This document shows positions 42,964 to 51,593 of a DNA stretch of 64,000 bases, in pieces. How positions within the stretch are numbered: position 1 is the stretch's first letter; each line of letters opens with the position of its first letter. The stretch comes from Fimenecus sp052273625 (lineage in GTDB: Bacteria > Bacillota > Clostridia > Oscillospirales > Acutalibacteraceae), in assembly GCA_052273625.1 (NCBI GenBank), contig DAVZHW010000002.1, positions 62,001 through 126,000 on the forward strand. Direction: 5' to 3'. The position numbers and the translations under genes were made by a program. The notes below the pieces were generated by a model. It saw only the letters and a program-made list of their open reading frames with translations. It did no database searches and was not told the origin of the DNA.

Positions 42964-44637
42964 TTATTTCATGCTGTCTTCGTAAGCCTTGATCATCTTC
43001 TTACTATTGCTGCCTGCACGGCTCGTAAGGTTTTGAAGGGTTTTAGTGACTGTTGTTCCGGCTTTCAGGTGTATCTCAAAGCGTGTGATTTCCTCGTCGG
43101 GATAGACCGTAATATCGCTTATATATCGGTCAACAAACGCTCTGTCGATTTCCTCACCGTCAATGTGCTTTTCCGCCGCTTTCAGTATGGCTTTGATTTC
43201 GGCAAGCTCTTTTTTCATCTTTCGCTCGGTTTTTGATGTTTTGTTCAAGGCGTTTAATTTTTTCTCAATATCTTTGATTTCTTTATCGCAGTCGGCAGTC
43301 ATTCGTATGAATTCGCTGTCGTCCATTCTTCCGTCAGCGTTGTATTGTAATAACTTCGCTTTCATTTTTTGCCGTGTGACAAGCTCTTGGTTCAGCCTGT
43401 TCAGTTCATCCCTGTTTTCGTTTGTGTCAAGGACTTCGGATACAAGTTTCAATACACACGCCGAAAGTTCCTCTATATGCTGTTGCCCCGATTTGAAAAT
43501 GTCCTCAATAATCGGCTTGATTTCACTTTCGTAAATCGCTCGGCTCGGACAGCTTGACGCACCGTTTTTAATCTTGCCCGAGCATACCCACTTTGAGATT
43601 TTTTCTCCGCCCTTGCTTACTGCGTCCTTGCGATAGTAGGGCTTACCGCAGTGCGCACATATCAATTTGCCTGTCAGCAGGTTTTGATGCACCGTCTTGT
43701 GCTGTGCTGTAATAACATCCTGGCTTCGCATATACAGCACTTCGTTTGCCTTGTCCCATAATTCCTCGCTGATGATTGCAGGTACTGTTTCACCGGTTTC
43801 GTCTTTATACATAACCCATTCTTCCTCGGGCAAAAATTTTTGCTTTTTGGTGAATAAGTCAGTAATTCGCACCTTGTTTCCGGCATAGTAACCCTTGTAT
43901 TTCGGGTTGCGTATGATGTTGCTCATAGTGGAATGGGACAGCATTTTGCCCTTTGAATTTCGTATTCCTTTTTGGTAAAAATGCTTTTCCATTTGCTTCA
44001 TACTGAATTTTCCCGTGGCGTACATTTCAAACAGTTCTCGCACAAAGTCGGCTTGCGTTTCGTCAATCATCAGCTTGCCGTCTTTTTTGATGTAGCCGTA
44101 CATATTGTTTGTGCCGAGTACGGTCCCTTTTTTGATAGCTTGCTGATGACCGAATCGCACACGATTAGAGATTTTTCTCGACTCGTCCTGCGCCATAGAT
44201 GACATAATCGTTAGCCTCAGTTCGCTGTCCTCGTCAAGCGTGTTTATATTATCGTTTTGAAAATACACAGCCACTCCGCTTGATAAAAGCTCACGGGTAA
44301 AGCGAATACTGTCCAGCGTGTTACGAGCAAATCTCGATACCTCTTTGGTTACAATCAGGTCAAACATCCCTGCCTTTGCATCCTCAATCATCTCGTTAAA
44401 TCGCTCACGCTTTGCGGTCGACACGCCCGATATGCCCTCGTCAACATAGCCGTCAACATATTCCCAATTCGGATTTTTCCTGATGAAATCGGTGTAATAT
44501 GTTATTTGGTTATCGAGTGAATTTAACTGAACATTAAAATCCGTGCTGACACGAGCGTAAAATGTTACTCTAAGCGGCAGGTTCATAAAGTTGATATTTT
44601 CTTTTCTAATTCTCTCACGAGTTGAATATATATCCAT
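42964..44637 (-). CDS. Large serine recombinase (element integrase)
   Basis: About 557 aa. The catalytic domain starts RVTFYARVSTD (nucleophile Ser), with GYVDEGISG and VTKEVSRFARNTLDSI. A recombinase domain (~170-270; GYIKKDGKLMIDE, IIRNPKYKGYY) follows, then a zinc ribbon (CAHCGKPYYRK... CSGKIKNG) and a coiled-coil region (~390-480). It is the TnpX/phage-integrase type that moves elements between short att sites without host factors. ATG 44637 has AAAGGAG 7-8 bases upstream. It is the main evidence that the neighbouring region is or was mobile. Confidence 0.93.
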   Translation of the reverse strand: MDIYSTRERIRKENINFMNLPLRVTFYARVSTDFNVQLNSLDNQITYYTDFIRKNPNWEYVDGYVDEGISGVSTAKRERFNEMIEDAKAGMFDLIVTKEVSRFARNTLDSIRFTRELLSSGVAVYFQNDNINTLDEDSELRLTIMSSMAQDESRKISNRVRFGHQQAIKKGTVLGTNNMYGYIKKDGKLMIDETQADFVRELFEMYATGKFSMKQMEKHFYQKGIRNSKGKMLSHSTMSNIIRNPKYKGYYAGNKVRITDLFTKKQKFLPEEEWVMYKDETGETVPAIISEELWDKANEVLYMRSQDVITAQHKTVHQNLLTGKLICAHCGKPYYRKDAVSKGGEKISKWVCSGKIKNGASSCPSRAIYESEIKPIIEDIFKSGQQHIEELSACVLKLVSEVLDTNENRDELNRLNQELVTRQKMKAKLLQYNADGRMDDSEFIRMTADCDKEIKDIEKKLNALNKTSKTERKMKKELAEIKAILKAAEKHIDGEEIDRAFVDRYISDITVYPDEEITRFEIHLKAGTTVTKTLQNLTSRAGSNSKKMIKAYEDSMK

Positions 44638-44764
44638 ATTTTTACTCCTTTCCAAGCAGACAATATCACAAATAATTTCTATTATCCAGCTTTATTTTAC
44701 AGTATTTCACCCCTCTGTTCATTAGGGGATTGATACCTGTTTTGGTAATGTTTTACAGAGCTTT

Positions 44765-45004
44765 TCAGTTTATTTTTCCGTATCTGCGATTGACTTCCAC
44801 GCTGATTTTTCCCATCAATTTGCGATAGGTTTTGTCGTCAATGGCATTTTTGTTTAGCAAAGTGTTTGCAAAATGCTGCATCCAAAGCTCCGTGCTGATT
44901 CTCTCATCGGCAATGTTTTGTGTATTGATTTTCAGCTCACTCCCGCTTGATTTTTCAATACTATTATTGCCTGATGCTTTAGAATTTATTTCCTTTGCTG
45001 CCAT
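44765..45004 (-). CDS. 79-aa element protein of unknown function
   Basis: A small hydrophilic protein with a disordered Ser/Asn-rich first third and a helical C-terminal part (LWMQHFANTLLNKNAI, then YRKLMGKISVEVNRRYG). Proteins with this C-terminal pattern accompany serine recombinases in clostridial conjugative elements; the role is not known. It lies 128 bases upstream of the recombinase on the same strand. A hairpin (CCCCT at about 44709 pairing with AGGGG) lies between them. Confidence 0.6.
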   Translation of the reverse strand: MAAKEINSKASGNNSIEKSSGSELKINTQNIADERISTELWMQHFANTLLNKNAIDDKTYRKLMGKISVEVNRRYGKIN

Positions 45005-45530
45005 AAGGCAACACGCTTGCTATGATTTTATATCTGCCTCCTTTAATTTGATTTGCCTTTCGTTGTAAATTTGTAGTTCATATTAACCTCCAATCTCGCT
45101 CACAGGCTTGCACAAATCGCCTGTAATCCGTTTTTAGTTTTAGTCCGACGAGTTACTCTGTTTTAGATTGAACTCGTCAATTTTTGTTTACAGCGTTGCC
45201 TGATTTTTCATAAATAGGTTTATCATACGGCAAAGCTTTACTGAATACGCAAAAGCCTTGATTTTCGGCGAAAAACAGCCTCAACTGCATACGAATTTGA
45301 AATCATACGCAAAAGTATTACGAATCGAAAATCCGACGGGCCTTGCCGGACGGCGTTTTCGGGCATTTTAACGCCCGAAAATCATACCCCTTTATCCTGC
45401 TTTAAAATCGACGGCTTGAAATTTGCTCCAAAACCCACTCAAAAGCCATCAATTTTCGTTTCAAAAATCATAAAATTTCAAAATTAAAGCCTTTCATATT
45501 CTTTGCCGATAAACCCTAAAGCACGGTGCA
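45005..45530. repeat. Gene-free stretch with short direct repeats and a strong hairpin
   Basis: No convincing gene in about 525 bases. ATACGCAAAAG occurs at 45245-45255 and 45306-45316, with related CATACGG, CATACGAATTT and TTACGAATC words nearby. A GC-rich patch follows, ending in a perfect 9-bp hairpin, TTTTCGGGC (45357-45365) with GCCCGAAAA (45374-45382), loop 8. Clustered short repeats next to a hairpin resemble a replication or transfer origin of a mobile element, but this is inference. Confidence 0.4.
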
Positions 45531-45815
45531 TTAAATCTTGTTGACCGTGTATAGATTGCTCTTTTGTTCGCCGCCAATAAATCGCTTCGAGATCGTTATG
45601 TACCCACCGCTTTCAAGCGAATGCAAAACTTTTCTGCAAGTGGATGCACACATCGAACAGCTTTTTGCAATCATTGGCACCGACCAAAAACTTTGCCCCG
45701 CCGAGTCCTTTGCTCGAACGAGAAAAGAATAAACAATGAACTCGTTGGGCGATAACCGTTCATCAAAAATCCTGTTTGGCAATAGAAAAAACTGCCCACT
45801 GCAATTTTTACGCAT
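45531..45815 (-). CDS. Small helix-turn-helix protein (replication-initiator-like)
   Basis: 94 aa from ATG 45815, which has AAGGAGG 7 bases upstream. FFLLPNRIFDERLSPNEFIVY is followed by a winged-helix core (SFWSVPMIAKSCSM, TCRKVLHSLESGGYI) and a wing ending YTV. This resembles the N-terminal HTH_36-type domain of plasmid/ICE replication initiators, here as a stand-alone short version. It could be the start of a truncated Rep protein or an element regulator. The sequence in front contains two copies of a palindrome-bearing repeat. Confidence 0.65.
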   Translation of the reverse strand: MRKNCSGQFFLLPNRIFDERLSPNEFIVYSFLVRAKDSAGQSFWSVPMIAKSCSMCASTCRKVLHSLESGGYITISKRFIGGEQKSNLYTVNKI

Positions 45816-45894
45816 ACGAAAACCTCCTTCTAAATTGTTCGAGAGAATATTTTTATCAAGTGAAAACCAAAAGAAAAACACCGTTCAAAAAACT

Positions 45895-46049
45895 CCCTCT
45901 ACTATACAGAGAAAAATCCTCATTTTGTTCGGGTGTTTTTCAAAAATCTTTACACCTTGTTTACATTTGATTTCACTAAAGAAAAAAATATCCCTCTATA
46001 ATACAGAGAAAAATTCAAGTTTTGTTGATGTGTTTTGAGAAAAATTTAC
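45895..46049. repeat. Two diverged 58-59-bp direct repeats with a palindromic core
   Basis: Copies at 45895-45953 and 45992-46049, 97 bases apart. Both start CCCTCTANNATACAGAGAAA (N marks the differing bases) and continue with similar TTGTT, GTGTTTT and TTTAC words. The core CTCTATAATACAGAG in the second copy is a near-perfect palindrome. They lie just upstream of the HTH gene on the minus strand, so they are candidate operators for it. Confidence 0.55.
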
Positions 46050-46057
46050 AAAAAAAT

Positions 46058-46096
46058 AAAGTTTCTTACAATGCGTTATGCATCATAAGAAACTTT
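46058..46096. terminator. Terminator at the end of the restriction operon
   Basis: AAAGTTTCTTA (46058-46068) and TAAGAAACTTT (46086-46096) form an 11-bp perfect stem; the loop itself holds ATGC/GCAT. It lies 19 bases beyond the HNH stop. Confidence 0.65.
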
Positions 46097-46114
46097 ACTG
46101 TTGATTAAATATGT

Positions 46115-46855
46115 TTATGCAACAAAAATAATATCTCGGTGATATTCTAAATTATGAATCATAGAAGGTGTCGATTTCAAATTCACAATTATTTTTTTAT
46201 CCAAACCTAAAATGGTTCGGTTGTTGTCGTTTACAAATGAAGACACAACAATTGAACCATCATTTGCAAATGTAATCAGACCGCTGTCGAACAGTCTGTC
46301 AAAATCGGCACTCAGTAGGATTCCGTTATCAGTACTTAATCTTTCATCGTTTTCCGAAACAGACCATGGCTTAATATGGCTGGCAATTAAAAGTTTGGAT
46401 AAGTCTATTCCCGTAACAACACATTTGCCATCATATTTTTCAAATAATGACTTTCTGAATTTTCCCTGTCCGATTCTGGATTTTATAAGTGCTTCTTTTT
46501 CGGTTTTGGTTATATCCGTATTTGCTTTGATGGAATCTACGATTTCAAGTTCTTTGGTATCAACACCGTCAATCGTATCTAAAACAAAGTATCGGTACTG
46601 TTTGAGACCGTTACTGTACATACGCTTTCCTTTTTGATTTTTTGCAATAAATTCAGGATTTACAAGAATTAAAGCAACAGCTAAATCAAGTTCACTTAAA
46701 GACATATTAAGCAAACTGTTATTTATTATTCCGGCCGAAAGCATATCGTTAGATATCGTGTTTACAGCTCTTGTATATTTTTCTATTGAACTTTCAGATA
46801 AATTTGTGTGTTCGTTCATCCATTCGCTGAAATTATGTAGAACAGAATCTTTCAT
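46115..46855 (-). CDS. HNH restriction-type endonuclease
   Basis: 246 aa. The C-terminal half is an HNH nuclease of the HNH_2 type: KCVVTGID, LIASHIKPWS (the H pair), then LSTDNGILLSADFDRLFDSGLI with the Asn/His-equivalent residues. The N-terminal half (~1-110) is probably the DNA-reading part. It directly follows a cytosine methylase by 5 bases in the same direction, the usual layout of an HNH-type II restriction system. Specificity cannot be read from sequence. Confidence 0.85.
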   Translation of the reverse strand: MKDSVLHNFSEWMNEHTNLSESSIEKYTRAVNTISNDMLSAGIINNSLLNMSLSELDLAVALILVNPEFIAKNQKGKRMYSNGLKQYRYFVLDTIDGVDTKELEIVDSIKANTDITKTEKEALIKSRIGQGKFRKSLFEKYDGKCVVTGIDLSKLLIASHIKPWSVSENDERLSTDNGILLSADFDRLFDSGLITFANDGSIVVSSFVNDNNRTILGLDKKIIVNLKSTPSMIHNLEYHRDIIFVA

Positions 46856-46860
46856 AATAT

Positions 46861-47817
46861 TTACCTTTTAAATAAAAATACATTTTGAATATGTTTTACA
46901 ATGCTATTAACTAAAGGGATAGCTACAGTGTTTCCGCATTGTTTATACATACTTTTTGTCGGTATATCTGGAAAGTCAAAAGACTTCGGGAAGCCCTGCA
47001 AGGCAAGACACTCTTTCGGCGTAATTGTTCTGATACCGAAATCGTCTTTTATAATTGGCACACGATTATACCAAGTCCCCATATTGGCTTTAAGCGTAAA
47101 AGAAATACCGTCCTTACTTTTTTGAATACCGTAATCAGAAAATCTGTATATTTGATTTTCGTCTGTTATAGCAGCGTTCATCTTTTGATACTGTACAGAA
47201 TTCTCATTAAGATAAAAGATGTTGTCCGCTTTCACGCTTCGGTCGATAATATCAAATATGTGCTTTTTGAGCGGTTGTTCTTTCGGAAATTGAAATTTAT
47301 TACACATATCAAAATCCTTAAAAGCAACGAGATATGTTCTCGTTCTGTGTTGCGGTATTCCGTAGTTACAAGCGTCTGCAATAATATATCTTATGTAGTA
47401 ACTTCTTTCCGACAACTCATTGTGAATACGATTAAAGGTTTTGCCGTTATCGTGTTCCGTAAGATTTGCGACATTTTCAAGAAAGATAATTTTGGGCTTT
47501 TTAGCGTCTGCTATTCTCATTATTTCAAAGAAAATATTGCCTCTTTCGTCGGCAAAACCTTTTCTGTTACCGCATACCGAAAACGATTGACACGGAAATC
47601 CTGCGGCGAGAATATCAAAATCCGGTATATCATCTGCACCGATTTTTCTTATATCGCATTCGGTCAATACCGTATCAGGGAAATTGTATCTGTATGTTTT
47701 GCAGGCATCTTTATCAATTTCGTTTGCCCATACAATTTCAAATCCCGCTTGTTGAAAAGCCAAGTCAATGCCGCCGATGCCGGCAAATAAACTGCATACC
47801 TTATATTTATCTTTCAT
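46861..47817 (-). CDS. DNA (cytosine-5) methyltransferase A
   Basis: 318 aa with complete C5-methylase motifs: I (SLFAGIGGIDLAF), IV (GFPCQSFS, nucleophile C76), VI (ENVANL), VIII (PQHRTRTYLV), X (CGNTVAIPLVN). Probable modification partner of the HNH nuclease that follows. Its ATG overlaps the stop of the HpaII-type nuclease gene by one base. Confidence 0.95.
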   Translation of the reverse strand: MKDKYKVCSLFAGIGGIDLAFQQAGFEIVWANEIDKDACKTYRYNFPDTVLTECDIRKIGADDIPDFDILAAGFPCQSFSVCGNRKGFADERGNIFFEIMRIADAKKPKIIFLENVANLTEHDNGKTFNRIHNELSERSYYIRYIIADACNYGIPQHRTRTYLVAFKDFDMCNKFQFPKEQPLKKHIFDIIDRSVKADNIFYLNENSVQYQKMNAAITDENQIYRFSDYGIQKSKDGISFTLKANMGTWYNRVPIIKDDFGIRTITPKECLALQGFPKSFDFPDIPTKSMYKQCGNTVAIPLVNSIVKHIQNVFLFKR

Positions 47818-48908
47818 TATTTTATAAATCTAACTTGTAAATTCAGTTTAATATAAAATTTTCCGTTTTCTTTATATATCGAGCCGAATCCGTGACGGGA
47901 TGTACTTGCGGTTTCAAACTTGGTATTGTTTATCAAATAAGTTTCAAATTCATTTCTGTTAAACAAATGATAGCACAATACTTCTCCGTCTTCTCTGACT
48001 ATTATGTATCCGCCCGTAGCGTCGGCAGTACCGTCCCAAACTTTTGACGGAAGCATGCCGAGGGCGCACTCTGCGAGAAATTTTTTGAACTTGTATTCAT
48101 AAAACGGATGACCTTTTGATAAATTATATCCGATTGGGTTATTTACATTTAACGATTCAAGTGAATTTGTTACTGTATTAACTCCGGATGAATAGTACTC
48201 TTTAAGCATATATGCACAGATTTCAGGGAGGTCACCGTCAATCAACTGCAAATTACTTTCAAAAATATCGTTATCCATTGAACAATACTTTATGTCGCAA
48301 TCGCAACCGGAGAGAAAATCAAATCTGTCTTTGAATTTCTTGGAACAAGTATTAAAGCCGTTCATCACATCATCGTTTATATTACCTGTAACTTCAAAAA
48401 CAAAATTTGTTGTTTTGCCTGCATTGATAAGTGTGGACGGACTGCCTAATCTTGACTTGATACTGAAGCCCTGAACAGTTTCATAACCTGTGTTTATATC
48501 ATGAATTTTAATCCGAATATCTGCTTTATCGGTTGATTTTGCTTTAAGTACACCTATATTCAGTTGCTCTAAAAATTCTTCGGTATCCTGCGATTCAAAA
48601 GATGATTTGTTTGCATTGATTATTTCATTGTAAAGATTATCGGCGGCAGTCTTGAATTCGTCACAAGATAATGTAAGCAGTACATCCTCTGTATCTGTTT
48701 TGACAACAGATACGGTATCATCGGCTTTGTTAATTCTGAATTCAAGTGTACCGATAGGCTCGGTACGAATTATATTGATTATGTTATAAAACATATCATC
48801 TTTTTTATTCAATTCGGCATCCGCAGCATACAATTTCTTTATTTCAAGCAAACGAAGAAAAGCATATATTTCGCTCCATTCGCCTTTGTTTCCCGAAAGT
48901 TTAGGCAT
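47817..48908 (-). CDS. HpaII-family type II restriction endonuclease
   Basis: 363 aa starting at ATG 48908 (PKLSGNKGEWSEIYAFLRLL). This N-terminus with YAADAELNKKDDMFYNII is the hallmark of the HpaII family, whose founder cuts CCGG. The ATG is preceded by GGAGGT. It overlaps the end of methylase B by 8 bases, so methylase B is probably its partner. CCGG specificity is a family-based guess. Confidence 0.88.
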   Translation of the reverse strand: MPKLSGNKGEWSEIYAFLRLLEIKKLYAADAELNKKDDMFYNIINIIRTEPIGTLEFRINKADDTVSVVKTDTEDVLLTLSCDEFKTAADNLYNEIINANKSSFESQDTEEFLEQLNIGVLKAKSTDKADIRIKIHDINTGYETVQGFSIKSRLGSPSTLINAGKTTNFVFEVTGNINDDVMNGFNTCSKKFKDRFDFLSGCDCDIKYCSMDNDIFESNLQLIDGDLPEICAYMLKEYYSSGVNTVTNSLESLNVNNPIGYNLSKGHPFYEYKFKKFLAECALGMLPSKVWDGTADATGGYIIVREDGEVLCYHLFNRNEFETYLINNTKFETASTSRHGFGSIYKENGKFYIKLNLQVRFIK

Positions 48909-49905
48909 TGTCGAGTACCTCCTTAATTTGTTTTGCAATAGCTTCAATAACATTTACGGTTACGCTGTTTCCGAATTGTTTATAAAGATGGACATCGGCA
49001 AGAGGCAGATTGTAAGTATCGGGAAATCCCTGCAAACGAGCCCATTCTCTCGGAGTCATTTTTCTAATACCTTCCTTATTAACTTCACCTTTTATGTGTG
49101 TTGTCGGCGTTAAATCTTTCTGACGTTTATCAATCAGCAGATTGCGTTCTCTGCCCATTCCGCCGCATACAATAGCACCGGCAATGCCGTCCCATTCACG
49201 AATTTCGTATCCGAATCCGTTACCTTTAGCCTCGTGACGAGCTTTGTGTCTTCTGAGGGTTTCAACATAAACATCACTTAAATAATATTTAGCCGGTACA
49301 GGCTTTTCTTCTATAATGTCTTTTAGCCTTTTTGTATCATCCGTCGCCTTTGGAAATTCAAATTTTTCGGGTGCAATATCATTTCTGAAAGCCACGATAT
49401 ATATTCTCTCTCTGTTCTGCGGAACTCCGAAATCTTTGCTGTTCAATACTTGACTGAAAACTTTATATCCCAAATCTTCAAAAGTATTTTTGATTATTTC
49501 AAATGTTCTTCCTCTGTCATGTATCTTAAGTCCTTTAACGTTCTCACAGAAAATAACCTTGGGTTTGTCTGCTTCGCAAATTCTCGCAACATCAAGAAAC
49601 AAAGTGCCTCGGCACAATCCTTTATAATTATCATTAAACCCTTGCCTTTTTCCTGCAAGACTGAATGCTTGGCAAGGAAACCCGGCAAGACATATATCAA
49701 ATTGAGGAATATCATTTTCGTTTATCTTTGTTATGTCTCCGGCAATCTCAAAATCATCTTTGAAATTTGCTTTGTATGTTTTTTGAGCATATTCATCCCA
49801 CTCGCTTACAAAAACCGTGTTAATTTCATCCCCGAAGGCTCGTTCAAATCCAAGACGAATACCGCCGATACCCGCAAACAAATCAATAGAGTTATATGTT
49901 ACCAT
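48901..49905 (-). CDS. DNA (cytosine-5) methyltransferase B
   Basis: 334 aa with motif I (DLFAGIGGIRLGFERAFG), IV (AGFPCQAFSLAGKRQGF, nucleophile C78), VI (CENVKGL), VIII (PQNRERIYIV) and X (FGNSVTVNVIEAI). It sits between vsr and the HpaII-type nuclease, overlapping both genes. It is clearly different from methylase A in the target-recognition stretch (about 195-275). Confidence 0.95.
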   Translation of the reverse strand: MVTYNSIDLFAGIGGIRLGFERAFGDEINTVFVSEWDEYAQKTYKANFKDDFEIAGDITKINENDIPQFDICLAGFPCQAFSLAGKRQGFNDNYKGLCRGTLFLDVARICEADKPKVIFCENVKGLKIHDRGRTFEIIKNTFEDLGYKVFSQVLNSKDFGVPQNRERIYIVAFRNDIAPEKFEFPKATDDTKRLKDIIEEKPVPAKYYLSDVYVETLRRHKARHEAKGNGFGYEIREWDGIAGAIVCGGMGRERNLLIDKRQKDLTPTTHIKGEVNKEGIRKMTPREWARLQGFPDTYNLPLADVHLYKQFGNSVTVNVIEAIAKQIKEVLDNA

Positions 49906-50317
49906 TATTACCTTTTACCGTCCTCTCAATTTCATCGGCACACGCCTGTAAATTCTTTTTAATGTCATCGCCCCAAAATCTAAGTACTGTCCAACCCAAA
50001 TTTTCAAGTGTTTCATTTACCAAACTATCTCGAGCAATGTTTTTTTCAATTTTAGGAATCCAAAACTCTTGATGTGATTTGAATTCTTTTTTCTTATTAT
50101 CCCAATCATAACCGTGCCAAAATTCACTGTCACAGAATACCGCAACTTTTTTGCCTATAAAAACAATATCCGGTTTACCGAACACTTTCTTGGAATTTTT
50201 TTGATAGCGCAAGCCTCTTGCCCAAAGCTCTTTTCTAAGCATAATTTCTATCTTTGTGTCTTTGGATTTTATTGCTTTCATATTTTTATGTCTTTGTTCA
50301 GGTGAGTGATTATCCAT
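49892..50317 (-). CDS. vsr: Very-short-patch repair endonuclease
   Basis: Nicks at T:G mismatches created when 5-methylcytosine deaminates, limiting mutation at methylated sites. The 141-aa protein has HSPEQRHKNMKAIKSKDTKIE, LRKELWARGLRYQKN, KPDIVF (catalytic Asp) and FCDSEFWHGYDW, the standard Vsr order. It is the first gene of the minus-strand operon and overlaps methylase B by 14 bases. Confidence 0.96.
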   Translation of the reverse strand: MDNHSPEQRHKNMKAIKSKDTKIEIMLRKELWARGLRYQKNSKKVFGKPDIVFIGKKVAVFCDSEFWHGYDWDNKKKEFKSHQEFWIPKIEKNIARDSLVNETLENLGWTVLRFWGDDIKKNLQACADEIERTVKGNNGNI

Positions 50318-50524
50318 AGCTTATATTACTTCAATTATTAAAGTTTATGATTTTTCAACAATGATTTTAACATACGGCTTTGCAAATATCAACACGAACA
50401 TGTTGATTTTAAGTTAATTGCTTTGTTTTTGGGACTTTACAAGCATTCAATTGTTTGTTGAATTTGATATATATTTGTAGTATAATAACAGACAGAATAG
50501 AATTTATACGGTGGTGAAATTTAT
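50318..50524. promoter_or_regulatory. Divergent promoter region between the two methylase units
   Basis: For the plus-strand unit, TTGAAT (50458-50463), 17 bases, TATAAT (50481-50486), then GGTGG before the start codon. A perfect palindrome, ATCAACA (50388-50394) with TGTTGAT (50101 offset: 50401-50407) around CGAACA, lies centrally and could control both directions. No C-protein gene is present, so a methylase may itself act as the repressor, as known for some C5 enzymes (inference). Confidence 0.6.
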
Positions 50525-51574
50525 ATGCCTAGCCAAGTTGTCGATTTGTTTTGCGGGGTTGGTGGATTAACCCGAGGATTAATTAATTCAGGATTAAATG
50601 TTACCGATGGGTTTGATATAGATGTAACATGTGAATATGCTTATGAACATAATAACGACGCACATTTTCATAATGAAAATATCAGAAACATGAACGGTAA
50701 TGAAATTATTAATTGTTATAATGATGATGTTACAAGAATCCTTGTTGGATGTGCACCCTGTCAACCATTTTCTCAAATGAGGTTTAAAATGGGCAAAACA
50801 AACAATGAAGATGAAAAGTATAATCTTCTTACTGAATTCGGTCGTATGATAGAAGCAGTTCATCCTACTGTAGTTTCAATGGAAAATGTACCGCAAATAA
50901 GAACGACTTCAATATATAGTGATTTCTATGATTTGCTTGAGCGTTTGGGTTATCATATTTCGGCTAAAGTTGTGTTTTGTCCTGATTATGGAATTTCACA
51001 AACAAGGAGAAGATTCGTGTTGTTGGCTTCATTGTTGGGCAATATTGATTTGATTGATCCAACACATAACAGACAAGATGTTGTTATACGGGATTTTATT
51101 GAAGGCTTACCTGAAATTGGTGCCGGAGAAACTGATGTTAATGATCCTTTGCACAGATCAGCACGGTTATCTGAATTGAATTTAAGAAGAATACGAGCGT
51201 CTGTACAAGGAGGAACGTGGCATGACTGGCCGGAAGATTTACGATGTGAATGCCATAAAAAAGACACCGGACAAACATATAGTTCCGTTTATGGCAGATT
51301 ATCATGGGATCAAATAGGCCCAACAATTACAACTCAATTCTATGCATACGGAACCGGCAGACATGGTCATCCTGATCAGGATAGAGCATTGTCATTACGA
51401 GAAGGAGCATTGTTGCAAACTTTTCCTGCGAATTATGACTTCATAAATCCAGATGTTCCGTTTTGCTTTAGAGATATAGCGAGACATATAGGAAACGCAG
51501 TCCCTGTAAGGTTGGGTGAAATTATAGGTCAATCTATCATAAATCATTTAGCAAACAATAATATCGATTTTTAA
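50525..51574 (+). CDS. DNA (cytosine-5) methyltransferase C, paired with the TIR-ATPase
   Basis: 349 aa. Motif I is VVDLFCGVGGLTRGL, IV is GCAPCQPFSQM (nucleophile C79), VI is SMENVPQIR, VIII is SQTRRRFVLLAS and X is HIGNAVPVRLGE. It differs from methylases A and B in the shape of motif IV (APCQPFS) and carries a cysteine/histidine-containing recognition region (CECHKKDTG). No nuclease follows; 19 bases downstream starts a GHKL ATPase with a TIR domain. C5-methylase plus MORC/MutL-like ATPase is a recognised pairing in restriction-type loci. Confidence 0.95.
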   Translation: MPSQVVDLFCGVGGLTRGLINSGLNVTDGFDIDVTCEYAYEHNNDAHFHNENIRNMNGNEIINCYNDDVTRILVGCAPCQPFSQMRFKMGKTNNEDEKYNLLTEFGRMIEAVHPTVVSMENVPQIRTTSIYSDFYDLLERLGYHISAKVVFCPDYGISQTRRRFVLLASLLGNIDLIDPTHNRQDVVIRDFIEGLPEIGAGETDVNDPLHRSARLSELNLRRIRASVQGGTWHDWPEDLRCECHKKDTGQTYSSVYGRLSWDQIGPTITTQFYAYGTGRHGHPDQDRALSLREGALLQTFPANYDFINPDVPFCFRDIARHIGNAVPVRLGEIIGQSIINHLANNNIDF

Positions 51575-51593
51575 AAAATATTGAGGTAATGTG

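Noticed and set aside
42943..44202. Plus-strand frames under the recombinase
   Set aside because: They are mirror frames of a well-supported serine recombinase; no ribosome sites or motifs.
45225..45330. CRISPR array
   Set aside because: The repeated words are only about 11 bases, irregularly spaced and too few; no cas genes.
46939..47790. 283-aa plus-strand frame opposite methylase A
   Set aside because: It lies entirely within the methylase gene, whose motifs are complete; composition of the mirror frame is unlike a real protein.
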